Positions 28,745 through 38,278 of a stretch of 64,000 nucleotides of DNA are shown one piece after another. A program made the translations under genes and the position numbers. Numbering within the stretch: position 1 is the stretch's first letter; each line of letters begins with the position of its first letter. The notes under the pieces are model-generated. The model had not been told where the DNA came from. It ran no database searches and worked only from the letters and a program-made list of their open reading frames with translations. This DNA is from Actinomadura harenae (GTDB taxonomy: Bacteria > Actinomycetota > Actinomycetes > Streptosporangiales > Streptosporangiaceae): NCBI RefSeq assembly GCF_003696215.1, contig NZ_RFFG01000027.1:1-64000 (forward strand), in the 5' to 3' direction.

Positions 28745-30763
28745 GTGACGATTCGGGGGAATATCACACCAGGCGGGGGAACGCCGGGCGGGGAGGCGGG
28801 GAGCGGCGCACGGGGGTGGCCGCGCCTCGCCGACTTCGGGGTGCCGCTGCTCCTCGTCCCGCCCCAGCTCGGCCTCGCCGCGCTCATGTCGCTGTCGGAC
28901 ACCTTCCTGGTGCCCCGCGACCGGGGCGGATGGATCGCCCTGGTCGTCCTGGTCCTGGTCCTGGACGGCGTCCTGGTGTTCCGGCGCGTCCGGCCGATGG
29001 CCGTGATCATGACGGTCGTCCTCGGCGGCAACGCCGGCCTGCTCCTGATCCACGCCCAGGAGGTGCCCGCCACCGACCTCGCCCTGTGGGTGGCGGTGTT
29101 CTCCCTCGCCGCGCACAGCGGGCGGTGGCGCGCCATCGCCGGATGCGCCGCCGCGTTCGTCGTCCACGAGACGGCGACCGCGCTGCGGGCCGACGGCGTC
29201 GGCGACTGGACGCTCGACGTCTCGGTCGACGCCCTGCTGCTCCTGGCCCTCACCGCGCTCGGGCAGCTGCGACGGCAGCGCCGGGCCCGGCGCGCCGAGC
29301 TCGCCGAACAGCTCGAGGCGGCCGAGCACGAACACCACGCCGCGGCGGCCGCCGAACGCGAACGCCTGGCCCGCGACCTGCACGACGTGGCGGGCCACCA
29401 CCTCAGCGCGGTGATCGTGCACAGCGGAGCGGTCGCGTCCATCCCCGACCCGGCGCTGGCCGTCCGGGCACTGGAGACCGCCGCCGACACCGGACGCGAC
29501 GTCCTGGCGGCCCTGGTCCGCCTGGTGGACGAGGTCGAACCCGACGAGCGGACGGGCGAGGGCCTGCCCGCGCTGCTCCCGCCCCTGTGCGAAGGGATCC
29601 GGCGCCTCGGGACGCCCGTCACCCTGGACGTCGAGGGCCGGGCACGCCGGCTGCCGCCGCCGGTGGTCACGGCGGCCTACCGGGTCGTCCAAGAGTCACT
29701 GACCAACGCCATGCGGTACGCCTCGGGCGCGGCCGTGGACGTCACCGTCCGGTACGTGGCGGGCGGGGTGGAGGTCGAGGTCCACAACGGCGTCCCGCAG
29801 GTCGAGGGATACGTGCCGCAGCTCGGGACGGGCCGCGGCATCGCCGGAATGCGGTCCCGCGCCACGACGCTCGGCGGCACACTCGAGGCCGGCCCGGCCG
29901 ACGACGGCGGCTGGCGCGTCCGGGCCGTCCTGCCCACGGGCGCCCCGGACGGCCGCCGCCACGGCTGGCCCGACGTCGTCGACGGCATCCTGGTCGCCCA
30001 GTCGGTGCTGCTGCCCGCACTGATCGCGTTCGTCCCACCCGAGCCCGTACTGCCCGGCTGGGGATTCTGGTCCGGCGCGCTGCTGCTGGTCGCGTTCCTG
30101 CTGCGGGCCGTGCCGCTGTGGTGGCGGCGCTACACGCCCTACGCCGTCCTCGCCTGGACGACCGGATTCGACGTCCTCTGGTCCTGCACCGCCGGGACGA
30201 CCCGGGCCGCCATGACGGGCCTGCTCATCGTCGGCGGAACGACCCTGATCGGCGCCGTGTACGCGGTCGCCGCCTACGCGCGGCGCGGCGTCCCGACCTG
30301 GCCCGCGCCGTTCGTCGCGGCGCTCGCCTGGGCCGCGACGATCGGGGCCGGCGCCGCGCGCCTCAAGGGGACCCCGGCGCTGCCGGCCGGCCTCATCACC
30401 GGCTACCTCCTCGGGCTGGCGTTCTTCCTGCCCGCCTGGATCGTCGGCAAAGCGGTCGTGACGCGCGGGCACCGCTGGGAGAACGCGGCACTGGAGACCA
30501 TGGCCGCCCGCGCGGGCGTCGCCGTCACGGCCGAACGGCACCGCGTCACCCAGGGGCTCCGCGGCACCGTCCTGGACCGGACCGCCCGGTTCGTCCGGGT
30601 GGCCGAGGACGCGCTCGCCGACCCGCGCGCCGACCGGTCCGCCGCGCTCGTCGAGGTCGCCGAACACGCGCGCGCCGCTCTCAACGACATGCGCGCGCTG
30701 CTGGACGCCCTCCGCCCGGGCCCCGGACCGGGCACCTCCGCCGCCGAGTCCGTGGCCGGATAA
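28745..30763 (+). CDS. NarL-type sensor histidine kinase fused to a second degenerate sensor module
   Basis: A 672-residue protein starting at GTG. The first half is a complete kinase: about five membrane helices (30-160), a HisKA_3 box ERLARDLHDVAGHH with the phospho-accepting His, and an HATPase with VVQESLTNAMRYASG and GRGIAGM. The second half starts after about residue 400 with another five or six membrane helices (410-580), then ERHRVTQGLRGTVLDR, which aligns with a DHp box but lacks the His, and a helix resembling the end of such domains (ALNDMRALLDALRPGPG). There is no second HATPase. No response regulator lies next to it. The output partner is unknown. Confidence 0.85.
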   Translation: MTIRGNITPGGGTPGGEAGSGARGWPRLADFGVPLLLVPPQLGLAALMSLSDTFLVPRDRGGWIALVVLVLVLDGVLVFRRVRPMAVIMTVVLGGNAGLLLIHAQEVPATDLALWVAVFSLAAHSGRWRAIAGCAAAFVVHETATALRADGVGDWTLDVSVDALLLLALTALGQLRRQRRARRAELAEQLEAAEHEHHAAAAAERERLARDLHDVAGHHLSAVIVHSGAVASIPDPALAVRALETAADTGRDVLAALVRLVDEVEPDERTGEGLPALLPPLCEGIRRLGTPVTLDVEGRARRLPPPVVTAAYRVVQESLTNAMRYASGAAVDVTVRYVAGGVEVEVHNGVPQVEGYVPQLGTGRGIAGMRSRATTLGGTLEAGPADDGGWRVRAVLPTGAPDGRRHGWPDVVDGILVAQSVLLPALIAFVPPEPVLPGWGFWSGALLLVAFLLRAVPLWWRRYTPYAVLAWTTGFDVLWSCTAGTTRAAMTGLLIVGGTTLIGAVYAVAAYARRGVPTWPAPFVAALAWAATIGAGAARLKGTPALPAGLITGYLLGLAFFLPAWIVGKAVVTRGHRWENAALETMAARAGVAVTAERHRVTQGLRGTVLDRTARFVRVAEDALADPRADRSAALVEVAEHARAALNDMRALLDALRPGPGPGTSAAESVAG

Positions 30764-30768
30764 CCCGG

Positions 30769-31923
30769 TCAGTACGACTTGGGCAGGCCCAGGGAGTGCT
30801 GCGCGACGAAGTTGAGGATCATCTCGCGGCTGACCGGGGCGATGCGCATCAGCCGGACGACCCCGGCGAGCATCCCGACGCCGTACTCGGAGGTGAGGCC
30901 GTTGCCGCCGTGCGTCTGGATGGCCGTGTCCACACAGTGGACGGCGGCCTCGGCGGTGGCGTACTTGGCCATGTTCGCGGCTTCGCCCGCGCCCATGTCG
31001 TCACCCTCGTCGTACAGCCAGGCGGCCTTCTGCGCCATGAGCCGGGCGAGCTCCAACTCGACCTTCGCCTGCGCGAGCGGGTGCGCGAGACCCTGGTGCG
31101 CGCCGATCGGCGTCTTGAACACCTGCCGTTCCCTGGCGTACGTCACGGCCTTCCCGAGGGCGAGCCGGCCGATGCCCGCGCCCATCGCGGACGCCATGAT
31201 CCGCTCGGGGTTCAGCCCGGCGAACAACTGGAGCAGCCCGCCGTCCTCGTCGCCGACGAGCGCCTCGTAGGGCAGCCGGACGTCGTCCAGGTGGCAGATG
31301 AACTGCTTCTCCGGCGAGATGATCTCCATCTCGATCGGGGTGAAGGTGAAACCGGGCACGTCGGTCGGGACGATGAACAGCGACGGCCGCAGGTTGCCCT
31401 TCTGGTCCTCGGTACGGCTGACGAACAGGACGGCGTCGGCCTCGTCCACACCCGAGATGAACGTCTTCTGCCCCGACAGGACCCAGCCGTCGCCGTCACG
31501 GCGCGCCGTGGTCGTGATCCGGTGCGAGTTCGACCCGGCGTCCGGCTCGGTGATCGCGAACGCCATCTTCACCGAACCGTCGGCGAACCGCGGAAGCCAG
31601 TGCTTCTTCTGCCCCTCGGTGCCGGACCGGGCGATGATCGTGGCGCAGATCGCCGGGGACACCACCATGAGCAGCAGCGGACACCCGGCCGCGGAGAGCT
31701 CCTCGCACACGGCCGCCAGGTCGCCGATGCCGCCGCCCCCGCCGCCGTACTCCTCCGGCACGTTCACACCGAGGTAGCCCAGCCGCCCGGCCTCGGCCCA
31801 CAACTCGTCGGTCTTCTCACCCGCCTTGGCCTTGCGGACGTAGTAGTCCGGACCGTACTTCGCGCCCAGCTCGGCGACCGCCGCGCGCAGCGCGCGCCGC
31901 TCCTCCGACTCGATGAAGCTCAC
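30769..31923 (-). CDS. acyl-CoA dehydrogenase
   Basis: A 384-residue FAD enzyme with the family signatures AITEPDAGSNS and the C-terminal QTHGGNGLTSEYGVGML. It oxidises an acyl-CoA to the 2-enoyl-CoA, passing electrons to electron-transfer flavoprotein. It is the last gene of a four-gene operon with acyl-CoA carboxylase subunits and an AtuA-like protein; its GTG overlaps the stop of the carboxylase alpha gene (GTGA). The combination suggests catabolism of a branched acyl-CoA (isovaleryl-, citronellyl- or similar). The exact substrate is inference. Confidence 0.9.
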   Translation of the reverse strand: MSFIESEERRALRAAVAELGAKYGPDYYVRKAKAGEKTDELWAEAGRLGYLGVNVPEEYGGGGGGIGDLAAVCEELSAAGCPLLLMVVSPAICATIIARSGTEGQKKHWLPRFADGSVKMAFAITEPDAGSNSHRITTTARRDGDGWVLSGQKTFISGVDEADAVLFVSRTEDQKGNLRPSLFIVPTDVPGFTFTPIEMEIISPEKQFICHLDDVRLPYEALVGDEDGGLLQLFAGLNPERIMASAMGAGIGRLALGKAVTYARERQVFKTPIGAHQGLAHPLAQAKVELELARLMAQKAAWLYDEGDDMGAGEAANMAKYATAEAAVHCVDTAIQTHGGNGLTSEYGVGMLAGVVRLMRIAPVSREMILNFVAQHSLGLPKSY

Positions 31924-33890
31924 TGGTGGGGGGTCCCTTCAGAGATCACGGCGAGGACCGATCCGGCCTCGACCTGCTGTCCTCGCGTCACGTTGAGAGC
32001 GGTCACGGTCCCGGCGGCGGGCGCGGCGATGCGGTGCTCCATCTTCATCGCCTCGAGAATGAGCAGCGTCTGCCCGTCCGCGACGTCCGCGCCCTCCCCG
32101 ACCTCCACGCGGACGACCGTGCCGGGCATGGGCGCCAGCAGCGAACCGGGCGCGACCAGGGCACTCGGGTCGGCGAAGCGCGGCTCGGGGGTCAGCGCGA
32201 CCGGGCCGAGCGCGGAGTCCACGAACACCCGCCCGCCCGCCACGTGGACGGCGAACGCGTGCCGGACGCCCCCGACGTCCAGGACGACCCGCCCGGGCAC
32301 CTGCTCCACCAGGGCCACACCGTCCCCGACCAGGCCGTCCTCGAAGAGCAGGCCGTCGCGCGTGAGCCGGTACTCGACCTCGATCCCGCCGTCGAACACC
32401 TTGCGCTGCGGCTGCGACGGGACGTTCCGCCACCCCGACGGCAGCCCGCCCAGGACCCGGGCACCCGCACGGTTCGCGGCGGCGTCGGCGAGCGCGGCCG
32501 CCAACGCGGACAACCGCACGGCACGCTCGTCCGCGAGCGGCTCGGCGAGCGCCGCCAGGCCGACCTCCTCCAGGTAGCCGGTGTGGGTGTCCCCGGCGAG
32601 GAACGCCTTCTCACCGAGCACCCGGACCAGCAGGTCCCGGTTCGTCGTCACCCCGTGCAGGCGCGCCGCCGACAGCGCCCCGCGAAGCCTGCGCGCGGCC
32701 GCCGCACGGGTCGGCGCGTACGCGATCAACTTCGCGAGCATCGGGTCATAGTGGACGCCGACCTCGCCACCCGACTCATACCCGGCGTCCAGCCGCAACC
32801 CGCCGCCCGCAGGGACGGCGAACCACGCGTCCACATCAGGGACCTCGAAGGAATGCAGGACACCGCTCGCCGGACGCCAGTCCAACGCCGGATCCTCCGC
32901 ATACAGCCGGACCTCGATCGCATGCCCGCGCGGCACCGGCGGCCCCTCCGGCAGCCGCGCCCCCTCGGCGACCTCCAACTGCAACCGGACCAGATCCAGC
33001 CCGTACACGCACTCGGTCACCGGATGCTCGACCTGCAACCGCGTGTTGACCTCAAGGAAGAAGAACCGGCCGTCCGGCGCGAGCATGAACTCGACCGTGC
33101 CCGCCCCCGCGTACTCGATCGCCTTCGCCGCGTTCACCGCCGCCGCGCACAACTCGGCGCGCAACGCGGCCGACACCACCGGCGACGGCGCCTCCTCGAC
33201 GATCTTCTGATGCCGGCGCTGGATCGAGCACTCCCGCTCCCCCAGCGCCCACACCGTCCCGTGCGCGTCCGCGAGGATCTGCACCTCGATATGCCGCGCC
33301 CGCTCCAGCAGCGGCTCACAGAACACCGCCGGATCACCGAACGCCGACGCCGCCTCACGCCCGGCCGCCGCGACCTGCTCGTCCAGCTCGGCCAGATCCC
33401 GGACGACCCGCATCCCGCGACCGCCGCCGCCCGCCGACGCCTTCACCAGGATCGGCAGGTCCCCCGCCGTCACCGCGGCGGGATCCAGCTCCGGCAGCAC
33501 CGGAACCCCCGCCGCCGCCATCAGCCGCTTCGCCTCGATCTTCAACCCCATCGCCGCCACCGCGGCCGGCGGCGGCCCGACCCACGTCAGCCCCGCCTCC
33601 AGGACGGCCCGCGCGAAGTCCGCGTTCTCCGACAGGAACCCGTAACCCGGATGGACGGCGTCCGCGCCCGCCGCCTGCGCCGCCTCGATGATCCTCTCAG
33701 CGCGCAGATAGGTACCGGACGGCGCGTCCCCCGGCAGCCGGACGGCCACATCGGCCTCCCGGACGTGCGGAGCACCGGAATCGGCGTCGGAGAACACCGC
33801 CACCGTCGCGACACCCAGGTCACGACAGGTGCGGAAGACACGGCGGGCGATCTCGCCGCGATTGGCGACCAGCAGTTTCTCGATCATCAT
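31920..33890 (-). CDS. acyl-CoA carboxylase alpha subunit (biotin carboxylase + biotin carrier)
   Basis: A 656-residue protein: biotin carboxylase domains (1-450; ANRGEIARRVFRT, the glycine-rich ATP loop KASAGGGGRGMR and LEVNTRLQVEHPVTE), a linker, and a C-terminal biotinyl domain with LEAMKMEHRI whose Lys carries biotin. This layout is that of methylcrotonyl-, geranyl- or propionyl-CoA carboxylase alpha subunits. ATG 33890 overlaps the stop of the beta subunit by one base (TGATG). It supplies carboxybiotin to the carboxyltransferase encoded just upstream. Confidence 0.92.
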   Translation of the reverse strand: MMIEKLLVANRGEIARRVFRTCRDLGVATVAVFSDADSGAPHVREADVAVRLPGDAPSGTYLRAERIIEAAQAAGADAVHPGYGFLSENADFARAVLEAGLTWVGPPPAAVAAMGLKIEAKRLMAAAGVPVLPELDPAAVTAGDLPILVKASAGGGGRGMRVVRDLAELDEQVAAAGREAASAFGDPAVFCEPLLERARHIEVQILADAHGTVWALGERECSIQRRHQKIVEEAPSPVVSAALRAELCAAAVNAAKAIEYAGAGTVEFMLAPDGRFFFLEVNTRLQVEHPVTECVYGLDLVRLQLEVAEGARLPEGPPVPRGHAIEVRLYAEDPALDWRPASGVLHSFEVPDVDAWFAVPAGGGLRLDAGYESGGEVGVHYDPMLAKLIAYAPTRAAAARRLRGALSAARLHGVTTNRDLLVRVLGEKAFLAGDTHTGYLEEVGLAALAEPLADERAVRLSALAAALADAAANRAGARVLGGLPSGWRNVPSQPQRKVFDGGIEVEYRLTRDGLLFEDGLVGDGVALVEQVPGRVVLDVGGVRHAFAVHVAGGRVFVDSALGPVALTPEPRFADPSALVAPGSLLAPMPGTVVRVEVGEGADVADGQTLLILEAMKMEHRIAAPAAGTVTALNVTRGQQVEAGSVLAVISEGTPHQ

Positions 33891-35485
33891 CACATCCGGA
33901 AGACGCCGTAGCCGTCCGCGCCGCGCACGGGGGCGTTGTGGACCACCGACAGGCACAGGCCGAGGACGGTGCGGGTGTCACGCGGGTCGATGACCCCGTC
34001 GTCGTACAACCGCCCCGACAGAAAGAACGGCAGCGACTCGGCCTCGATCTGCGCCTCGACCAGCTCCCGCATCGCCCGGTCCCCCGCCTCGTCGTAGACC
34101 TGACCGCGCGCCTCGGCGGCGGCCCGCGCGACGATCGACAGGACCCCCGCGAGCTGCTGCGGCCCCATCACCGCCGACTTCGCGCTCGGCCAGGTGAACA
34201 GGAACCGCGGGTCGTACGCCCGCCCGCACATGCCGTAGTTCCCGGCCCCGTACGACGCGCCCATCACGACCGTCAGATGCGGCACCTTCGAGTTCGCCAC
34301 CGCGTTGATCATCAACGCGCCGTGCTTGATGATCCCCGCCTGCTCGTACTCCGCGCCGACCATGTAGCCGGTCGTGTTGTGCAGGAACAACAGCGGCGTG
34401 TCCGCCTGGTTCGCCAGCTGGATGAACTGCGCCGCCTTCTGCGCCTCCGCGCCGAACAACACGCCCTGCGCGTTCGCGAGGATCCCGATCGGATACCCGT
34501 GCAGCGTCGCCCACCCGGTGACCAGGCTCGTCCCGTACAGGGGCTTGAACTCGTCGAACTCCGAGCCGTCCACGATCCGCGCGATCACCTCACGCGGATC
34601 GAAGGGAACCTTCAGATCCTCCGGGACGATCCCCGCGAGCTCCTCCGCGTCGTACAACGGCTCCCGCACCGGGGCGGACGGCGCCGGACCGAGCTTGCGA
34701 TGGTTGAGCCGCTTCACGATCCGCCGCCCCAGGCGCAGCGCGTCATGCTCGTCCACGGCCATGTAGTCGGCCAGACCGGACGTCCGCGCGTGCATCTCCG
34801 CACCGCCGAGCGACTCGTCGTCGGACTCCTCACCGGTCGCCATCTTCACCAGCGGCGGCCCGCCGAGGAACACCTTCGCGCGCTCCTTGACCATGACCGT
34901 GTAGTCGCACATGCCCGGGATGTACGCACCGCCCGCCGTGGAGTTCCCGAACACCAGCGCGATCGTCGGGATCCCCGCGGCCGACAACCGGGTCAGGTCA
35001 CGGAACATCCGCCCACCCGGAATGAAGATCTCCTTCTGCGTCGGAAGGTCCGCACCCCCGGACTCGACCAGGTTGATCACCGGCAGCCGGTTCTCCAGCG
35101 CGATGTCCGACGCCCGGAAGCTCTTCTTCACCGTCCACGGATTACTGGACCCGCCGCGCACCGTCGGATCGTTCGCCACGATCAGGCACTCGACACCCTC
35201 CACGACGCCGATGCCCGTCACCACGGACGCGCCGACCGGGAAGTCACTCCCCCACGCGGCGAGCGGACTCAGCTCCAGGAACGGCGAGTCGGGGTCGAGG
35301 AGCAACTCGATCCGCTCCCGCGCGAGCAGCTTCCCGCGCTTGCGGTGCCGCTGCACGTACTTGTCGCCGCCGCCCGCCAATGCCTTGGCATGCTCGGCGT
35401 CCAGCTCGGCCAGCTTGCCGAGCATCGCCGCCCTGCGCTCCCGGTACTCGGGGCCGGCGGTGTCCAGCGTGCTTCTGAGGGTCAA
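33890..35485 (-). CDS. acyl-CoA carboxylase beta subunit (carboxyltransferase)
   Basis: A 531-residue crotonase-fold carboxyltransferase, with the N-terminal RGKLLARERIELLLD segment, the oxyanion-forming glycines GNSTAGGAYIPGMCDY and, in the C-terminal half, TGYMVGAEYEQAGIIKHGA, which is characteristic of the methylcrotonyl/geranyl-CoA branch. It carboxylates an enoyl-CoA such as 3-methylcrotonyl- or geranyl-CoA. The likely start is TTG 35485, because GGAGG lies seven bases upstream and the TTG overlaps the AtuA-like stop (TTGA); an ATG further out has no site. Confidence 0.9.
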   Translation of the reverse strand: MTLRSTLDTAGPEYRERRAAMLGKLAELDAEHAKALAGGGDKYVQRHRKRGKLLARERIELLLDPDSPFLELSPLAAWGSDFPVGASVVTGIGVVEGVECLIVANDPTVRGGSSNPWTVKKSFRASDIALENRLPVINLVESGGADLPTQKEIFIPGGRMFRDLTRLSAAGIPTIALVFGNSTAGGAYIPGMCDYTVMVKERAKVFLGGPPLVKMATGEESDDESLGGAEMHARTSGLADYMAVDEHDALRLGRRIVKRLNHRKLGPAPSAPVREPLYDAEELAGIVPEDLKVPFDPREVIARIVDGSEFDEFKPLYGTSLVTGWATLHGYPIGILANAQGVLFGAEAQKAAQFIQLANQADTPLLFLHNTTGYMVGAEYEQAGIIKHGALMINAVANSKVPHLTVVMGASYGAGNYGMCGRAYDPRFLFTWPSAKSAVMGPQQLAGVLSIVARAAAEARGQVYDEAGDRAMRELVEAQIEAESLPFFLSGRLYDDGVIDPRDTRTVLGLCLSVVHNAPVRGADGYGVFRM

Positions 35486-37221
35486 AGGACGACCTCCGGA
35501 ACGATGACGGAACGGGACCGCAGCCACTCCCCGAGGGCCTTGCCCTGCGGGTCGAACCGGGTCGAGGCGGACACGCCGTCCTGGAGCAGCCCTTCGATCA
35601 CGAAGTTCACCGCCCGCAGGTTCGGCAGCTCATAGCGGACGACGCGATGCTTCTCGGTCTCGGGCAGCAGCTCGCGCAGGCGCGCTTCGGTGAGGTATCC
35701 GCGGAGCCAGGCGAACTGCGCGTCCGTACGGGCCCAGACACCGATGTTGGCGTCCCCGCCCTTGTCACCGCTGCGCGCCCCGGCCACGTCCCCGAGCGGC
35801 ACCCTCTTGCCGTCCTCCACCTGCGCAAGGGGCGCCTGGACGGCGGAGGGCGGGGAATGCAGGGGCCCCGTTCCCTCATCCCGCGCCGGCGCCGGAATCA
35901 CGATCTCGGTGCCGTCCGGACGCACGGCCAGGTGCTCGACCTGCTCGTTCGCCACGAAGGCCGGACGGTACACCCCGAACGGGCTCCCCTTCCCCGGCGG
36001 AGACGTCATCGTGAACCCGGGGTACCCGGCCAGGGCCAGCTCGACGGCCGCGTTGCTGAAGGCCCGCCCGACCTTCTCCGGATCCGCGTCCAGGACGGCG
36101 CACCGGAGCAGCGCCGTCGCCTCCCCCTGGGTCTGCGGGTCGGGCTTGGCCGCGCCGATCGTCGTCCACTCGACGCGCCCCGGCCGGTCCTCGCCCATCG
36201 CCGCGTCCATCTGCGCGCGCACGAGGGCGGCCTTGGCCTCGATGTCCAGGCCGGTCAGGACGAACGTCATCTCGTTGCGGTGCCCGCCCAGGTGGTTGAG
36301 GCACACCTTCGTGGTCGCGGGCGGCGGCGAGCCCCGCACCCCACTGATCCGGACGCGGTCGGGTCCGTCCTCGGCGAGCTCGACGGTGTCGAAGTGCGTG
36401 ATCACGTCGGGCCCCGCGTAGGCGGGCGCGCCGATCTCGTACAGCAGCTGCGCCGTGACGGTCTCGACCGTCACGGCCCCGCCCGTCCCGTCGTGCTTGG
36501 TGATGACGCTCGACCCGTCGGCGTGGATCTCGGCCAGCGGGAACCCCGCCGGACGCACCCCACCGGCACCGGCCTTTTTGTAGATTTCCTGGAAGAAGGC
36601 GAAGTTCCCGCCCGTGGCCTGCGTCCCGCACTCCAGGACATGCCCGGCCGCCGTCGCGCCCGCGAGCGCGTCCCAGTCGTCGCGCGCCCACCCGAAGTGC
36701 GCCGCGGACGGCCCGACCACGAGCGAGGCGTCCGTGACCCGCCCGGTCACCACGACGTCCGCGCCCGCCTTCAGGCACTCCGCGATCCCCCACGCGCCCA
36801 GATAGGCGTTGGCCGTCAGGGGCTGCCCGTACCGCTCGTCCCGCAGGCCGAGCTCCTGCGCGCGCGGAAGCAGATCGTCCCCGTGGACGTGGCCGACCTT
36901 CACGTCCAGCCCGAGCCGCCCGGCCAGCTCACCGAGCCTCTCGGCCAGCCCGCGCGGGTTCAGCCCGCCCGCGTTCGTCACGATCTTCACGCCGCGCTCG
37001 ACCGCGAGCCCGAGCGCGTCCTCCATCTGCCGCAGGAACGTCCCGGCGTACCCGCCGCCCGGATCCTTCAGCTTCGAACGGCCGAGGATCAGCATGGTCA
37101 GCTCGGCGAGGTAGTCCCCGGTGAGCACGTCCAGCGGACCGTCCTCCAGCATCTCCCGGACGGCGCTGAACCGGTCGCCGTAGAAGCCCGAGGCGTTCCC
37201 GACGCGCAGCGGTCGACTCAT
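35482..37221 (-). CDS. AtuA-like (DUF1446) acyclic terpene utilisation protein
   Basis: A 579-residue protein of the AtuA family: VGNASGFYGDRF near the start, NAGGLNPRGLA and VVTGRVTDASLVVGP in the N-terminal DUF1446 domain, and a separate C-terminal domain (about 470-579; LGDVAGARSGDKGGDANIGVWA). In pseudomonads AtuA belongs to citronellol/geraniol catabolism. Here it heads the operon with the carboxylase and the dehydrogenase. Its biochemical reaction is not established. ATG 37221 is the natural start (MSRPLRVGNASG); it faces the TetR gene across a large palindrome. Confidence 0.88.
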   Translation of the reverse strand: MSRPLRVGNASGFYGDRFSAVREMLEDGPLDVLTGDYLAELTMLILGRSKLKDPGGGYAGTFLRQMEDALGLAVERGVKIVTNAGGLNPRGLAERLGELAGRLGLDVKVGHVHGDDLLPRAQELGLRDERYGQPLTANAYLGAWGIAECLKAGADVVVTGRVTDASLVVGPSAAHFGWARDDWDALAGATAAGHVLECGTQATGGNFAFFQEIYKKAGAGGVRPAGFPLAEIHADGSSVITKHDGTGGAVTVETVTAQLLYEIGAPAYAGPDVITHFDTVELAEDGPDRVRISGVRGSPPPATTKVCLNHLGGHRNEMTFVLTGLDIEAKAALVRAQMDAAMGEDRPGRVEWTTIGAAKPDPQTQGEATALLRCAVLDADPEKVGRAFSNAAVELALAGYPGFTMTSPPGKGSPFGVYRPAFVANEQVEHLAVRPDGTEIVIPAPARDEGTGPLHSPPSAVQAPLAQVEDGKRVPLGDVAGARSGDKGGDANIGVWARTDAQFAWLRGYLTEARLRELLPETEKHRVVRYELPNLRAVNFVIEGLLQDGVSASTRFDPQGKALGEWLRSRSVIVPEVVL

Positions 37222-37236
37222 GTCCCGCACCCTGCC

Positions 37237-37286
37237 AGCCCGGCACGATAAAATCAATCGCGCATGATTGTTTTTCGTGCCGGGCT
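37237..37286. promoter_or_regulatory. large palindrome, probable TetR operator of the atu-like operon
   Basis: A perfect 12-bp inverted repeat (AGCCCGGCACGA at 37237-37248, complement at 37275-37286) flanks an AT-rich core that itself contains AATCA at 37252-37256 and TGATT at 37265-37269. It lies midway between the divergent AtuA-like and TetR start codons. Size and place fit an operator controlling both promoters. Confidence 0.65.
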
Positions 37287-37349
37287 CGCGTGGTGCGGAT
37301 ACGGTTCCACCACGGCACGCGCCGACGCCCGCCGGACCCGAAGGAGACC

Positions 37350-37958
37350 ATGACCGCCCAGGCCGTCCCCCGCGAACCCCGGCAGGACCGCAGCCGCGCC
37401 ACCCGGCGACGGCTGCTGGAGGCCGCCGTCGACTGCCTGGCCTCGGTCGGCTGGGCCGGGACGACCGTGACCGTCGTCGCCGAACGCGCCGGGGTGTCGC
37501 GCGGCGCGGCCCAGCACCACTTCCGCACCCGGGAGGAGCTGGTCACCGCCGCCGTCGAGTACGGCACCGAGGTCCGCCTGCACCGGATGCGCGCCCGCCT
37601 CGACGAGCTCGCCGGCCGCCGCCCCGACACCCTGGAGGTGGTCACCCTCCTCGGCGAGATGTACTCCAGCCCGCTGTTCAAGGCCGCCCTGCAACTGTGG
37701 GTCGCCGCGAGTTCGGACGAGCAGCTGCGCGCCCAGGTCGTCCCGCTGGAGGCCCGCTTCGGCCGCGAGGCGCACCGGCTGACCGTCGACGCCCTCGGCG
37801 CGGACGAGTCGACGCCCGGCGTCCGGGAGACCGTGCAGGCCACCCTCGACCTCGTCCGCGGCCTCGGCCTCGCCGACCTGCTCACCGACGACTCGTCCCG
37901 CCGCACCCGCCTGCTCCACCAGTGGGCCGCGACCCTCGACACCGCCCTCGGCCGATGA
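37350..37958 (+). CDS. TetR-family transcriptional regulator
   Basis: A 202-residue regulator with an N-terminal helix-turn-helix (about 18-62; TVTVVAERAGVSRGAAQHHFRTREEL) and a helical ligand domain. ATG 37350 has GAAGGAGA just upstream. It is divergent from the four-gene carboxylase operon, with the palindrome between them, so it most likely represses that operon and itself until an acyl-CoA or terpenoid ligand binds. That role is inference from layout. Confidence 0.9.
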   Translation: MTAQAVPREPRQDRSRATRRRLLEAAVDCLASVGWAGTTVTVVAERAGVSRGAAQHHFRTREELVTAAVEYGTEVRLHRMRARLDELAGRRPDTLEVVTLLGEMYSSPLFKAALQLWVAASSDEQLRAQVVPLEARFGREAHRLTVDALGADESTPGVRETVQATLDLVRGLGLADLLTDDSSRRTRLLHQWAATLDTALGR

Positions 37959-38278
37959 CCCCGACGCCGCCGTCCGCCCAGGGCATGTCCCGCGCACCGC
38001 TCACGCGATGACGGCCCGGCCGGGTCAGGTCGTCCGGCGATTCCTCAGCTCCGCGAGCCATGCGCGGAGCTGCTCATCGCTGTGCGGGTAGGCGCCGCTC
38101 TCGTCGTCCCGACCGTGGTCGAGTCAGCACCCGCCCACCGGCTTGGGCCTTCCGGCTCGAGCGATCCTCGGCTCATTCTGCGGAGTATGTCGGCGTTCCG
38201 CCCGTGTCGACCCGCGGGCGCCGAGACGACGGGCTCGCCTTCCGGCGAGTCGCGCGACCAGGAGGGGCGGCACCGACC
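37959..38278. other. intergenic region at the left edge of the biosynthetic cluster
   Basis: This 320-bp stretch has no credible gene. It contains CTCGAGC at 38156-38162 and CTCGGCT at 38167-38173, an 11-base-spaced pair resembling the SARP-box pairs found further right, followed about nine bases later by GAGTAT. GGAGGGG at 38261-38267 is the ribosome site of the next gene, with a long spacer. Confidence 0.4.

Noticed and set aside
28816-32577. 1253-residue plus-strand open frame
   Set aside because: It runs out of frame through the histidine kinase and antisense through the acyl-CoA dehydrogenase and carboxylase genes; Arg-rich with no family signature.
30769-37221. Acyl-CoA carboxylase operon as part of the polyketide cluster
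   Set aside because: The AtuA-like protein, the dehydrogenase and the methylcrotonyl/geranyl-type carboxyltransferase indicate catabolism; the unit has its own TetR and palindrome and lies left of the cluster edge.
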